Assembly (NCBI GenBank): GCA_027946365.1
Contig: JAPEUQ010000006.1
Coordinates: forward strand, 868,001-932,000
Direction of reading: 5' to 3'
Source: Kalmusia sp. IMI 367209
Taxonomy: Eukaryota > Ascomycota > Dothideomycetes > Pleosporales > Didymosphaeriaceae
DNA length: 64,000 nt
In this document: positions 10,341 through 21,418 of the stretch, piece after piece
Position numbering within the stretch: position 1 is the stretch's first letter
Layout: each line of letters opens with the position of its first letter
Program-made: the position numbers and the translations under genes
Notes under the pieces: generated by a model
Databases searched by the model: none
Told to the model about the DNA's origin: nothing
What the model saw: the letters and a program-made list of their open reading frames with translations, nothing else

Positions 10341-11981
10341 ATGGATTTGAACAAGCCCCGCACTTACGGCAAGTCGACCTCGATGCCGTTGTTGCCAAGT
10401 TATATGATGAGGGAAGTTGAACACGATTCTGCAATGCAGCAGTCGTGGCAGCAGGTCTTGGACGAGATCCAACTCTCACCTAGTTATCAGGTCTTGCTTG
10501 CCAGCGATGCTTCTACTCAAGTGACGCGCCATCGCGATGCAGCGGTCTTGCCGACCGACATTTCATACACGGATACGCGCAGCGAAAGCGAGTCGTCCAT
10601 TTCGCCCCGGTCGGATGATACTGTCAAGCCGGGTGATGTGCTCAGATCGGACGACATCACGGACAACCGAACGAGTTCAGATTGTTGGGGACAAGAGCCT
10701 AGCTCAGAGAAAAGAATAAAGTGTGGCGTTGCCAGTTACAGACGTCCGGCCCATGGTTCAGCATCACAACTTAGTCCCTGCGCCCCCGTCTTTCAACCTA
10801 TGGTTACCTTGGGCAACGACCCAAACTTAGGTTTATATAAATCTGCAGTCGAGCAGCCAAAGCACCGATCAGGTTTGAACGAGTGTAGCCTCCACCAAAA
10901 CTCTGTTGACTCACGAACAGCATCCGCATTTGACGATTTTGAGACAGGCTCCGCGCTCAAGAGCAGCGGTGGCTTTGTTAGCATGGATCGAGTCGGGGCC
11001 CCAAATGCTATGCGCCCAAATTTCCATCACCGCCGGATTTCCAGCAAACTCTCTTTCACACCAGTCTTGCCGTCTCCCCTTGGGCCAGGTCAATATACCA
11101 ATGATCTGGGCTCGGATGTATCTGGTTTGGTAATGCCCACGCCCGCGACTGCACCATCAAATCAGACCCAGAATGCACAGTGGCATAACGGCCCAACCCC
11201 GAGGACTACAGCTATGGCGTCACCTGCTGCAATTCCGTTCTCATACACGCAGAGCACCGCTAAGAGCTACTCACCGTTCGACATGAGCGATATCAGCGAT
11301 CCCTTCGTAGACCGCCGTCGTCCACTCCCTCCGGTCACGCCGGGCTTTACACCACACAGACGCAAGGCTGCCACACCGATTACGCCGCGCCATCCAGAGG
11401 GACCCCAGAACCATCGCTTCACACACTTTGCACCTTCAACCTCGCAAGACCACAACTCTCTCCTTCTACCTCCTCTTCCGGTAGCACAGCTCGTCTGTAA
11501 ACCCAGTCCCGAATCTCGTGCCCGCATTGATGCCCAAAAGGCCCTCCGCGAAAGCTGGATCCGCACCGAAGCACACAAAATTGCTTCTCTCGCCCGCAGT
11601 GTCTCTCTGCTGAAGCAAAAATACTCCCTCACACAATCCCAAGCAGATTACGCGGCCTATATGCACGCTTGCTCGCTCCTCGAGGACGCTACGAACCTCG
11701 ACAAGCGCATGGAGGAGCGGCGCAACCTGACGCTTCCGCCTGGCATGAGCGCTCTTAAAACGGGGCCGAATAATCTGCCAGGGGATGGGATGAGAGGGCA
11801 AAGTGGGGAGGGTAGGTTGTTGGGTTTTAGGATGGCGCTTATGGAGAGGATTTGTGCGGAGTCGCGTGGCAAGGAGGATAAGTGTATGATGCCGGTTGAA
11901 GAGCTGACTCCATGGGGGAAGAACACGATTAGGAAGGCGGTTGTCAGGGATATAGAGAAGGCTGTCAGGAGGAGGGGCTAG
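10341..11981 (+). CDS. Unrecognised, largely disordered fungal protein
   Basis: A single open exon encodes 546 residues. I do not recognise a domain. Residues 1 to about 380 are rich in Ser, Pro, Thr and charged residues and look disordered, with proline-directed sites such as PVTPGF and TPITPRHP. The last 160 residues look folded and helical: a segment from about RARIDAQKALRESW through ARSVSLLKQKYSLTQSQADY to the basic end KAVVRDIEKAVRRRG. The coding call rests on length, codon use and the structured conserved-looking C-terminus. It could be a regulatory or scaffold protein, but no function should be inferred. Confidence 0.75.
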   Translation: MDLNKPRTYGKSTSMPLLPSYMMREVEHDSAMQQSWQQVLDEIQLSPSYQVLLASDASTQVTRHRDAAVLPTDISYTDTRSESESSISPRSDDTVKPGDVLRSDDITDNRTSSDCWGQEPSSEKRIKCGVASYRRPAHGSASQLSPCAPVFQPMVTLGNDPNLGLYKSAVEQPKHRSGLNECSLHQNSVDSRTASAFDDFETGSALKSSGGFVSMDRVGAPNAMRPNFHHRRISSKLSFTPVLPSPLGPGQYTNDLGSDVSGLVMPTPATAPSNQTQNAQWHNGPTPRTTAMASPAAIPFSYTQSTAKSYSPFDMSDISDPFVDRRRPLPPVTPGFTPHRRKAATPITPRHPEGPQNHRFTHFAPSTSQDHNSLLLPPLPVAQLVCKPSPESRARIDAQKALRESWIRTEAHKIASLARSVSLLKQKYSLTQSQADYAAYMHACSLLEDATNLDKRMEERRNLTLPPGMSALKTGPNNLPGDGMRGQSGEGRLLGFRMALMERICAESRGKEDKCMMPVEELTPWGKNTIRKAVVRDIEKAVRRRG

Positions 11982-12524
11982 CAAGGAGAATTACTCGGTC
12001 GTGTAGGTAGATGCCTCTCTAAAGGAGACGGACCTGATATCAGCCAGGAAGGAACGGGAGCGTAGTCCCCTAGATCTTTTTCAGGAGCGGTTTTCGGACT
12101 AGATCATTAGTCATTGTACAATCTGCCCCTGTCAGCGTATCACGAGGTAACACATCGTGTGAGTTCAGAGATATTCATCTTCACATCAATGTATAATCAG
12201 CAGTCCAAATTAGGTTTGCTCTTTGGTAGGTCACGATATCAGATATTGTGAGTTATGCGGCAACATATATAGTCAGAGGATAAAGACTTCTAAGCAATTA
12301 TCTACTTTCATATTATGTATCCCAGGGTCCCAGCTGAGAATGCATTCTCGGATTTTTGTCCTAATACTGCAGCTCAGAGACAGACTGTACAAAGATCAAA
12401 CGACACAATACTCTGGCCACGTTCACGATAGCTAAACCCATGAATGTAAGTGGTCTATTAGTTTTATGTACACGCAACGCTATGCAAACCATCCTCCCAT
12501 TCTATCTCTATCCCGACCCTAACC
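11982..12524. other. Convergent intergenic region
   Basis: The unknown gene and the MFS gene end tail to tail here. Two telomere-like CCCTAA units occur just before 12530; this is too short to mean anything. Nothing else seen. Confidence 0.45.
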
Positions 12525-14543
12525 CTAAGCCCCACCACCCGGAATTATTTTCTTCCCCTTAATACTCTTCCGCTCCATTCCAAAGCTCACCAAACACGCA
12601 ATAACCGCCGTCGCAATACTCAACACCAACGCCGTCGTAATAGCCTTCGTATATGCCTCCAACACCCCCTTCAAAAACTGCACCGGCACTACGTACCTAA
12701 CGTACGTTGCTCCGGCATTGATTACAATCCTTGGATCCACACCCGGCGCATACTTCGGAATCTCCTTCGCCAGGCTATTGATGAAGATGTTTTGCGCAAT
12801 CGAGATAGCGATGGCGCCGCCCAGCGAGTTGAAAAACATGACGAGCGCGTTGGCAGTGGGCATGTCCTTCTCCGATGTGACGACTTGCACTGCAACGAAA
12901 GGGATCTGCACACTGGCGCCTGCACCGAGCCCGGCGAGCACCTGGTAGCCGATCCATTCGCCGGCTGGGGAGCTGACTTTGAGCGTGTACAGCATGCCTG
13001 CGCCGATGGTGAAGATGGCGCTGCCGGCCCACATGAAGGGCGCGTAGGAGCCGATTACGGTGATGAGGCCGCCGATGACGATGGAGGAGAGGGTGATGCT
13101 GCAGAGGTAGGCGATGGTGCGGATGCCGGAGCCTTCGGCCGAGGTGCCTTTCGAGGCTTGGAAGTAGAAGGGGAGGTAGAAGATGTGGCTGATGGGATGT
13201 TAGAGGGAAGATGAAAGCGTTGGCGTATTGGGGAGAGGAGGATAGCTTACGTATATAAAGCCATGGATAAGAAAGCCGTGAAGATGCAGCTGACCAGGAC
13301 AGTTCGCTGTTTTATAACGCGCAACGGGATGGTCGCTCGATCTTTCTGCCAGATTTGGATGCCGATGAACACGGCAATGATCAGACCGAAACCTAGCAGG
13401 TTCCCCCAGACTTTAGAGTCCTTCCATGGATAGACCTGCCCGCCCCATTGTAGGGCAAGCAACAAGCATACGATGGCGCAGATGAGGAATACGGCTCCCA
13501 CCAGATCAACCTCTTGGATCCGCTTCTTGAATGGAATGTGGCTGTACTGGCGCTCAGGGTTCGAGAAAAAGAAGAACACGACGGCGAGGGAAACGGCCCC
13601 AAATGGTAGGTTTATCCAGAAGCACCATCGCCAGGAGACATTGTCGGTAAGGGCGCCTCCAAGCAGCGGTCCGACTACACTAGCAATACCGAACATGGAG
13701 GACAGAGCCGCAATGTAGATGGCACGTTTGCGAAGAGGCACCGCATAACCAATGATAGTCATGCCTCCTGAGAAGAGCGCTGCGGCACCGGCTCCTGCGA
13801 CGGCTCTTCCTACGATGAACATCGGGCTACTGGTGGCTGCGGCGCAGATGACAGATCCGACCTCGAAAAGAACTAGTGCAAAGAGATAAGTGTACTTGAC
13901 GTCGAAGTACGTGTAGATTTTCCCGAAAGAAGGTTGAAGTGAACCTAAGGAATGGGCACAAAGTCAGTGGATGTCCAAAAGTGGGGATTGGTACCTTGTG
14001 AATATCTCATAGGTGAGGGAATCTTTCGTTCGCTAAGAAGACGCGTCCAACTTTGTACGTACAGGTAGTTAGCAAGTACGAAGATCCGTACCAACCGACA
14101 TCATTCAGACTGTTGAATACGGTGGTGATCTTGGGAATTGCAGTGGCTATGATGGTGTTGTCCAGGGCGATGACAAAGGTTGTAAGACACAGGCCTAGGG
14201 AGAGAACGCCGAGTTTGAATCCAGACAAATATTTCGATTCGTCTTCCTGTCCGTCCTGCTGCTCCGCATCGGCAGTTTGTGAAGGCGCCTTCGCCCCGTC
14301 TACCTCTTGTACAGCTCCACCAGTAGCCTCCTTTTCACGCAGTGGCTGCTCAGCCTGACTACCAGCTTGCTCTCCACTGGCCTCCTCTGCTCTAGCCTGT
14401 TCTGCTCCGACCTCTTTCTCGCTTGGTGTCGTCCCATTTGGCGCGTCCAGTGTTTCTGATGTTTGCTTCTCCTCGCCTGCTGTATGTTTTTCTTCGTCGG
14501 CGTCGGTAGGGCGACTATTCGCTTCAGTCTCTGGAAGGCCCAT
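12525..14543 (-). CDS. MFS transporter, drug:H+ antiporter-2 type
   Basis: A proton-coupled exporter of the 14-helix DHA2 family, which includes fungal toxin and drug pumps at the plasma membrane. Three exons read as 14543-14063, 13944-13251 and 13188-12525, about 612 residues. The first in-frame ATG is at 14543. A hydrophilic, Glu/Ala/Gln-rich N-terminal tail of about 100 residues is followed by the first helix ([20 protein letters not shown]). DHA2 signatures follow: [12 protein letters not shown] after helix 1, [12 protein letters not shown], and the motif C region [21 protein letters not shown]-terminal helices end in the basic tail ERKSIKGKK. It lies about 5 kb from the peptide precursor with two other genes between, so a role in exporting that peptide is only a possibility. 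Confidence 0.9.
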
Positions 14544-16180
14544 GGCTACCACTTCTGCGCGCCGTTACACCGCGCACACGGAGAAGTCGCGGACAAGAAC
14601 AATCCGGGTAGAACGTTACTCCCGTTCGAAACAAAGCGCGAGCACACGTTCAACGCATCAGAAGCCTGATAGTTAAAGTCCAAGGGCTCAAAGGAAGTTG
14701 CAATGACGCAACACAAACAGTTCGACGGCGTCTCGCAATCGCACGCAAGTCTCGAAGAAAATAGATGAAAGGAAGAAGGCAGCAGGGGAACCTCTAAATT
14801 CTCGCAACCCTAGTCTATCTACATGGCAGCTGTTCCCTGCGATAGGGCCCGTTCCCGCAGGCGAGATGAACCGCCCTGCTCGAACGACGGAGCACCGCTG
14901 CACTTGCATACGACGCCCTCGAACCGATGCTCGGGAACTGGCATTCCGGGCAGGCCTTTTAGCAGGTGACCGGGCTGGAAGCAAAGATGCAGCGTGCTCT
15001 TGCCCAATCACAGGGCCTTTCCTCCGTGCTGGTTTAGGCTAACGGCAGGGGATCTACCCCTCGCTTCGCTGTCGAGGAAACGGTTCGATGTTTAAATTGT
15101 TTTAGGAGGTCATTTCCGTGCAACTTTTGCATTGAATAGCGTGGGAGCGATGCTATAGATAGTAGAAAGAACCATGAGCTGTTTGCATGCCCATGAGGAC
15201 ACTTTTGCTGTTCCAGTGAAAGGCGATGGTGGTCTGTTTGCGCGCTCGATGAGGAAGTCGGTTTGAGCTCGGCTAGCGATGGCGCCGATGATCTGAGGAA
15301 TGGCGTGTGGAGAAAACGCCTTTTGCGTGCACGTGGGGATCTGTCTTTATTACCGAAGCTAAGCGTACGAAACATTCCACAGCCATATGTCATTGGTTCA
15401 TAGATAACTATCTCCTACTCTTTGGGGGTAGCTGCGGCTGGAAGACCGTAACATAACTGTAGAGCGCGTGATGATAAATTTTCCGATGGATGCTTGTGTC
15501 GTCTATTCTTGCGGGGCCTAGCGATCAGGGGCAGGCGCAAGCGAAGGCCTGGACACCTTGCGCCGTATTTACCGTATGCACTGTATAGCACGCCTAAAGA
15601 TGACTCAGTAGGTAACGTGTCGGGTGTATTCTACAATCTTGCATATTACAGTCGAATCTGTTCATGTCACCGATTTTGATCAGTCACTCCCTTATCCCAT
15701 TGCTTGAAAAACAGAGGGAAGCGATAGAGAGTAATGGTATATGTTCGTAATCGTAAAGAAGTAAAGATAACAGACTACATCTCTCTCTCTCCTAGGCGCT
15801 AAATTCTTACTACACATTGCCCCTCCTCTTCACACCGGATGTTTAGGCTTCCCTTAATGAATAGCACAGAGCCATATAAGAAAGTATACGCAAAGACCCG
15901 AAATAATACATCTTGAAAGGGGATCTAGAAAGAGAACGAAAAGGCCTGCAAGGTACACATACAAGCTGCCAGCCAGTCCAGTGTCGCATGGACCCCCTTG
16001 CCCCATCATATACATCCTACGACCAAGCCACATCTAGCTCTACATCCCACAAAGACCTGAAGACTTAATCTCCTGCTTTTAGTAAAGCAGTTGTGTCTTT
16101 TGCCAAGGATTGATATCAACACCTCTTGAAGAACAACGACTAGATGGTGCAGAACTCCGGTCACTAAGACGCGATTAGCA
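14544..16180. other. Intergenic region
   Basis: The promoter of the MFS gene and the 3' side of the small gene at 16181. Short open frames on both strands (for example minus 15034-15393) have no recognisable domain and no splice-supported extension. I see no gene here. Confidence 0.4.
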
Positions 16181-16396
16181 TTATATACTCCCACTGCTAC
16201 AAGAGTGTAGTCTCAGCGCCCAATGTACCTTCTTCGAACAGCTGTTGCACGGATCTTCGACTTTGACAGTCGTCAGGATGATACCTTCCTGGCCGCGCGG
16301 GCATTTGTTTTGGATCATCTGGGCTCTGGCGCAGTGCTTCTGGAAGACCATCTCGGTGTGTCCGCATGCGTGGCTGTATGCGTGATAGAAACACAT
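16181..16396 (-). CDS. Small Cys/His-rich hypothetical protein
   Basis: A 71-residue frame begins MCFYHAYSHACGHTEMVFQK and continues with HCARAQ, CPRGQEG and DPCNSC. The pattern (paired HxxxHxCGHT, then CPRG and CxxC) resembles small conserved ascomycete proteins that open with a cysteine/histidine metal-site-like block. An alternative model has an intron 16228-16164 (donor GTACAT, branch GCTAAT, acceptor TTAG) ending directly on a TGA at 16163-16161, giving 56 residues that stop after CSKK. Either form keeps the Cys/His block. Function unknown. Confidence 0.5.
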   Translation of the reverse strand: MCFYHAYSHACGHTEMVFQKHCARAQMIQNKCPRGQEGIILTTVKVEDPCNSCSKKVHWALRLHSCSSGSI

Positions 16397-19300
16397 GTTG
16401 CGAGATAATTCAACGTTGGAGGTAAAAAATGGCCTTGAAGGACAGCTGAAGACGGTTAGTCACGGACGGCGAGTCCGCTCAGTGCCGTTTGCGCAATGGT
16501 GCTGCCTCAAACAGTCAACCGGGGCACGTTTTGGGCGCAGAAAATGGCATGAGAACGTGGCAACTGACCTATTCTAGAGCAGTGCGTCTTGGAGAGCAAC
16601 TGGAGATCCGGCCCGACAGTGCGCTCGAAGCAGATACGGGGCTGAGTAGTCGGAGGAGGAGGATGCTCAGAAAAAGGGACACACAGTCAGACTTCGTGCG
16701 ATGGGTGAGACTCGTGTGTCCACGCCTTATATGCTTGAGCTGTCATCATCTTATAGGTGACACTCCAACGAGTCGAGTGCGAAGTTTGATTGCGAGGCAC
16801 GGCGAGCACTTGCAACTATAGGTCTATCGCGGGTCTGCGTCACTGAGATTTGAAGGACGTATGGGGACAATCATCTATATGGCAACTGGTGACAGAGCGG
16901 CGGGTATAATTTCCAGATTGGATCCTTGTGGTGTTGCAGGACGCTCCTTGCGTCGACGCCAAATCTCCGAATCGAGAAGGACTTTGTCGGCAAATCTAGG
17001 CACCAGCGCGCTTGCTTACGAGGTATAATGCGCGACGACATTCCTCGAGTTACACGATCGCGTGGCGTCTCGGTATGTTGCAGACGGATCTGGAAATCTG
17101 TCATCTAAGCGAGGCTACAATACCCAGCACGGCCCTAATATGGCTATTGAAAACATTGATATTTCTCAAGGACATGTTTGTTCGTTTTGCGCCGTCGGCA
17201 CTTACATCGTGATTTGTCTCCACTGCCCCTGCATACGAAGCTTCTACCCGCCGGCATGCGGCAGAAAGTACCCCGTGTGTATATCAACGTCGAGTGACAT
17301 TCGTACAATTAGCACTTCCCGGATTCATGTCAGGCTTGAAGTTGGACGCGAGCGGACACGAAATTTTTTGGATGTCAAAGTAAGAGACTACGAGTTCGAA
17401 AATGTGAGAAGACCATTTACCCGATAAATTCAGGGCATTCCGCTCTTGCAGTGGGCAGAGTTCAACAAGTATGACATAGGAACATGTGACTCTAATCTAT
17501 ACTTGAGCTTCCGCCATGAAAGTCAGACTTAGCTGGTCGTCAGCCTCAGGATAAAAGAGCGAATGACGTAGTTGGCTGGTGAAGCATGCATCCCACTTTC
17601 GGTTAGTGAATTTCCCCGGCTGGCTGAACGCTATCAAGAGAGTCGTTTCCGTGCCACGTCGTTCATGCACGAGCGGGCGCAGTCAGATCTCTTGAAAGAT
17701 AGATGGATCGAGACGTTTGTAAGGTCTTGGTGCACCGTTGCTGCCAACGAAGACGTTTGCCTGCCGGCCGACCAATCACACGAGACCGCTCACCGCTGAT
17801 TGAGTTGACGCACCTGTTTTTTTTTTATGCGAACCGCTGCAATACTACAAGATGGCGGATTTACCAAGCGTCCGTCTAAAGTCTCCTTGCTCAATTGTCC
17901 GAAGACCTAGTGAAAGTCTGCATCCATTGAATTGACCGGACCTTTTCTTCCGCACCATCACCACTGCGCAAAAGAGCCCTTTCTTGGTGGTGGTTCAATC
18001 CCGCTGGAGTTTGAGACATTCTGTCAGCGTGCATTCGGTACCCACACTGTGGGGTCCAGAGATTGAAGCTACCGCCAAATTGCGGCCGCAGTTGATGTGC
18101 TGGCTATGTGGCTGCTGAGGGAGGTCGCGGTCTGGCATGTCTAACCAAGTGGGATGGTTGCCAGCATACCGACCACACCGGCAAAAGAATACTAGAGTTG
18201 ATGTTGTCTGCCGGGCCAGTTGAAGGCTGGAGATGTGTGGCTGCAGGCCGGACTGCTGTAGACCAGCCCTGTCGCTGCGCGCTGGCAAGCCTCGAGCGAT
18301 GGCGACATGGCTGGTCGATCTGGAGAAGACGATACCGCACTTCATTGCCTCGATGCCAGCTGGCAGCGCTGTCGCCCCATTTTATCTCCTGTAACGGGCA
18401 AGCGGGCATGCATTGGGACAGGTGTGGCTAGCGGAGCTCTGGACGCTTGACACGTCAACCAACGCAACTGCTGTCGCCGCTGCAAGATTGACGCAGGAGC
18501 TGCACTCCGGAGTCCCACGCGACTGGGCGCAGATGGAGGATTATAGTAGCACCGACTGCCTTTGCGCCCGCCCTGTCAATTTTTCCTCCTCACCGTCGTT
18601 GTCGCCGCGCGCCATTGCTGTGCCGCCCTCGTTCGTTCTCAACACCAAGGGCAATCGTGTCGCGGGACGGAGAAGAAGCCGCCGGAGCGCCCAAGACGAA
18701 CGCGCCCGACCGCCCGGCCTCGTGCGCGCCGCAATTCCAAGTGCCCGCCCTGGTTGTGTGTGTGTGTGTGTGTGTGCCGAGCGCTCCTCCGGCCGAAATA
18801 GCTTTCAAACACGAGCACTGACCGCCCTACACCGCCTGCCGAACGTCACGCTTTTTATACCGTCGCAGCTCCTCGCGCGGGCGACATCGAGGCCGGAAGA
18901 CGTCGCAATGCGCTGTCTGAGGCTCTCGAATCTGACCTGCCAACCACCTGCATCCTCCGCCTCATGATTGACGCTTGCTAGTCCGCCGCAGAGCCTTCCG
19001 AGTTGCCTCATCCATCGCGCGTTGCCATTGGCTCACCCGCGGCTCGCATCGTCGAATGGGACGAAAGCTGCCCAGTCCAGCATCCACCTTGTCTTGCCTT
19101 GTCCCTTTTTGGATAATCTGGAGTATTGTACGTCTGGCGCACACAGTCGAGTGCTTCATTCTTCGGACCCCATGGCTGACGGTTGTACAGACACTGCGGA
19201 GTTTCCTGGCGTTGCGTTGGCCGTTTGTATAATATCGGCCCAGCTCGGGTCCGCCCACACCACCGTATCTTTATCTTGTACCATCACGACTCCATATCAT

Positions 19301-19858
19301 CATATCACCATACCATCAACGCCTAATCAAGTCGATCCACGGGGGCCAACCGGAATTGTACACCCAGCCTCCGTCATCGAAATCTAGCGCAGGCTGGGCA
19401 GTCACGGGAACCGCCATTCACCACGAGCTCCCGCGCACGGGGCCGCTGCCTGAAACGGATCAATTGGCTGCAAGTGCGCCCGGCGTTTGACGTTCATCTC
19501 CTCGGAGACTTTGTTGGAAGGCGGTTGATCCAGCTTGGGCCAAGTCGCACTGTGTCTGGTCTCGAGATACAGCGCGACAGTCCATAGAGATTGTTGATGG
19601 TGAGTGCTGCTTATCCGGTTTCAAGACGCTAGCTTGTCTCTTTCCACTCCAGCCTCGCAAAGACGCCATCGGAAGCGCCTTCGGTTGGGCTGGAGAGGAG
19701 AAGAAACGAGCAGGACGAAGCGTTATTTGAGGGTCTCGAGACTGCAGCTTCCTGTTCAGCTCGAGTGCTTCTCGTGCACTTTCCTCAACATCATCCACCT
19801 TCGCTCTTTCCATCGACACCGACCCACTGACCACTGACGCGTCAACAGTCTGCTGGAG
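16397..19858. other. Long intergenic and leader region
   Basis: About 3.5 kb without a supported gene. The right-hand 1 kb is GC-rich, then C/T-rich, and probably contains the promoter and 5' leader of the 14-3-3-like gene. A (TG)11 microsatellite lies at 18755-18776. Short frames overlap on both strands without recognisable domains. Confidence 0.4.
18755..18776. repeat. (TG)11 microsatellite
   Basis: Eleven uninterrupted TG dinucleotides in a GC-rich context, about 1.1 kb before the 14-3-3-like start codon. Likely length-polymorphic between strains. Confidence 0.9.
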
Positions 19859-21418
19859 ATGGCAACCTTGGACTTCGACCAGAAATTCCTCGGTCGGATA
19901 GCCAAGCAGACAGCAGCCAGCAACCCGCTCCTCTCTGCTTCACTCTATCAGATCCTCGGTCTGTCTGTCCTCCTCGCACGCCGACTTGTTCGAGCGAGAA
20001 AGCTACGCAAGCTTGACACCAGCCGCGACACGCCGTCTCTCGCTCTCTATCAACATATCCTCTGGTTGTCTCGCGAGGGCCTCTCCATCTTGGAACTTTG
20101 CGTCCTGCCGTACGCACAGGACAATCAACATGGGCCAGAGTGTAGGGTGCTCAGCGTCAAGCTACGAGCAAGTTTCTACCACATCTTCTGCTTATTTCAC
20201 AATCAGCCACCCGTTACCTCGACGAACATGACAACAACAGACCCAAGAAACCTGGCCGTACCTCCGTTACCGCTTTCTGAGCGGACAGGCAATGGACAGT
20301 CCCGCAGCAACGATACATCAAATTTTTCACCTTCATCAAAACGCGCGGGCAAGCAGCCTATGTTGCGCGAACCAATTGACTCTATCGTTTCGGAGACCTC
20401 CTTCGTTACCAACCCATACGCAGCGGGCGGCCCAGTGGGGACACCGTCACCCGGCCCTCCCAATGCACCCCCAGGTCTTCATCCCATACCCATTCCTCAG
20501 CCGTCATCGTTCATCCTTCCGCCGTTGAATTTCGTCCCACTGGCCGGAGGCTATTTTACAACAGCCACAGCGTACGCCACATCCTTTCTCCCCGGATCGC
20601 ACCCATTGAGACTATCCGTGGCTCTCGAGCACAGTGCCTTTCTTTGGGATTGCTTGCACGACCACGAAGGTTCTCGACGCGTGGCCCGACGTGCTATCAA
20701 GGACGTATACCGCGCACAAGAAGCGATGGACGATAGTGAGTTCGAGGATGCAGCTGAACTTGTGGGCATACTCGGCCGCATGATGAAACGCAAAAGTTGG
20801 GAGGGTACACCACGTGTCGGAGGTGTTGCGACCCCGGAACCACCTGTCTCTGCCACACCTGGTGGTGCACAACCCAGTACCAGCCAGAAGAACGACAAAA
20901 CAAATATGCCAAGCCAGGGCAGCCCACAAGCGAACAGGAGGGCTGCTGGTGGCTCATCCGATGCCCCACCGGCCGCAGATATTCAGTCAGCCCCTGTCCG
21001 CAGTCGATCGAATTCGGCGAGCAAGAGTAGATCGAGGCCAAAAGAAGGGGCCAGCCACGAGGGTACACCGCGTTCTGATACACAGCGTTTCACAGGTGGA
21101 GGCAGTCAACACACGACACCACGTGCTCGGCATGTCAGTGTCGAAAGTGGTGCTAGCACAACGCCGCGAGCTCCACAAGGCGGCCGTTCTCCAGCCACTC
21201 CATCTACTGTGCGAACGATACAGCAACATCCTGGCAGCGGTTCGGCCAAGGGTACCCCGTTGATTGGAAATTCTACTCCTGTATCACCTAGTGGCGCTGC
21301 TATACAAGCCTCGGATGCTGTTCGAAAATCTCCTTCCCTCCGTCGGTCGCCGCCCCTTCGGTCTTCTCCCCGAGCATCACCATCACAAGAGTACTCGTAT
21401 ACCAAGCCACACCGATGA
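19859..21418 (+). CDS. Divergent 14-3-3-like protein with disordered C-terminal tail
   Basis: A single exon encodes 519 residues. The N-terminal part is helical (KFLGRIAKQTAASNPLL, LYQILGLSVLLARRLV, ECRVLSVKLRASFYHIFCLF). After a disordered insertion (about residues 120-225), a second helical block reads LPGSHPLRLSVALEHSAFLW, then RRVARRAIKDVYRAQEAMDD and AAELVGILGRMMK. That block matches the last helices of 14-3-3 proteins in order and spacing (canonical [20 protein letters not shown], then the AIAELDTL and LIMQLLRDNLTLW helices). 14-3-3 proteins bind phosphoserine motifs. This one is not a housekeeping form: it has an internal insertion and a tail of about 200 residues rich in Ser, Pro, Thr and Arg. 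I do not see the full phosphate-binding Arg/Arg/Tyr set by eye, so phosphopeptide binding is open. Confidence 0.72.
   Translation: MATLDFDQKFLGRIAKQTAASNPLLSASLYQILGLSVLLARRLVRARKLRKLDTSRDTPSLALYQHILWLSREGLSILELCVLPYAQDNQHGPECRVLSVKLRASFYHIFCLFHNQPPVTSTNMTTTDPRNLAVPPLPLSERTGNGQSRSNDTSNFSPSSKRAGKQPMLREPIDSIVSETSFVTNPYAAGGPVGTPSPGPPNAPPGLHPIPIPQPSSFILPPLNFVPLAGGYFTTATAYATSFLPGSHPLRLSVALEHSAFLWDCLHDHEGSRRVARRAIKDVYRAQEAMDDSEFEDAAELVGILGRMMKRKSWEGTPRVGGVATPEPPVSATPGGAQPSTSQKNDKTNMPSQGSPQANRRAAGGSSDAPPAADIQSAPVRSRSNSASKSRSRPKEGASHEGTPRSDTQRFTGGGSQHTTPRARHVSVESGASTTPRAPQGGRSPATPSTVRTIQQHPGSGSAKGTPLIGNSTPVSPSGAAIQASDAVRKSPSLRRSPPLRSSPRASPSQEYSYTKPHR

Noticed and set aside
12516..12530. Telomere-like CCCTAACCCTAA
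   Set aside because: Only two units inside a convergent intergenic region; expected by chance and no other telomeric sign.
15034..15393. 119-codon minus-strand frame
   Set aside because: No domain, low-complexity Ser/Arg composition, and no conserved features.
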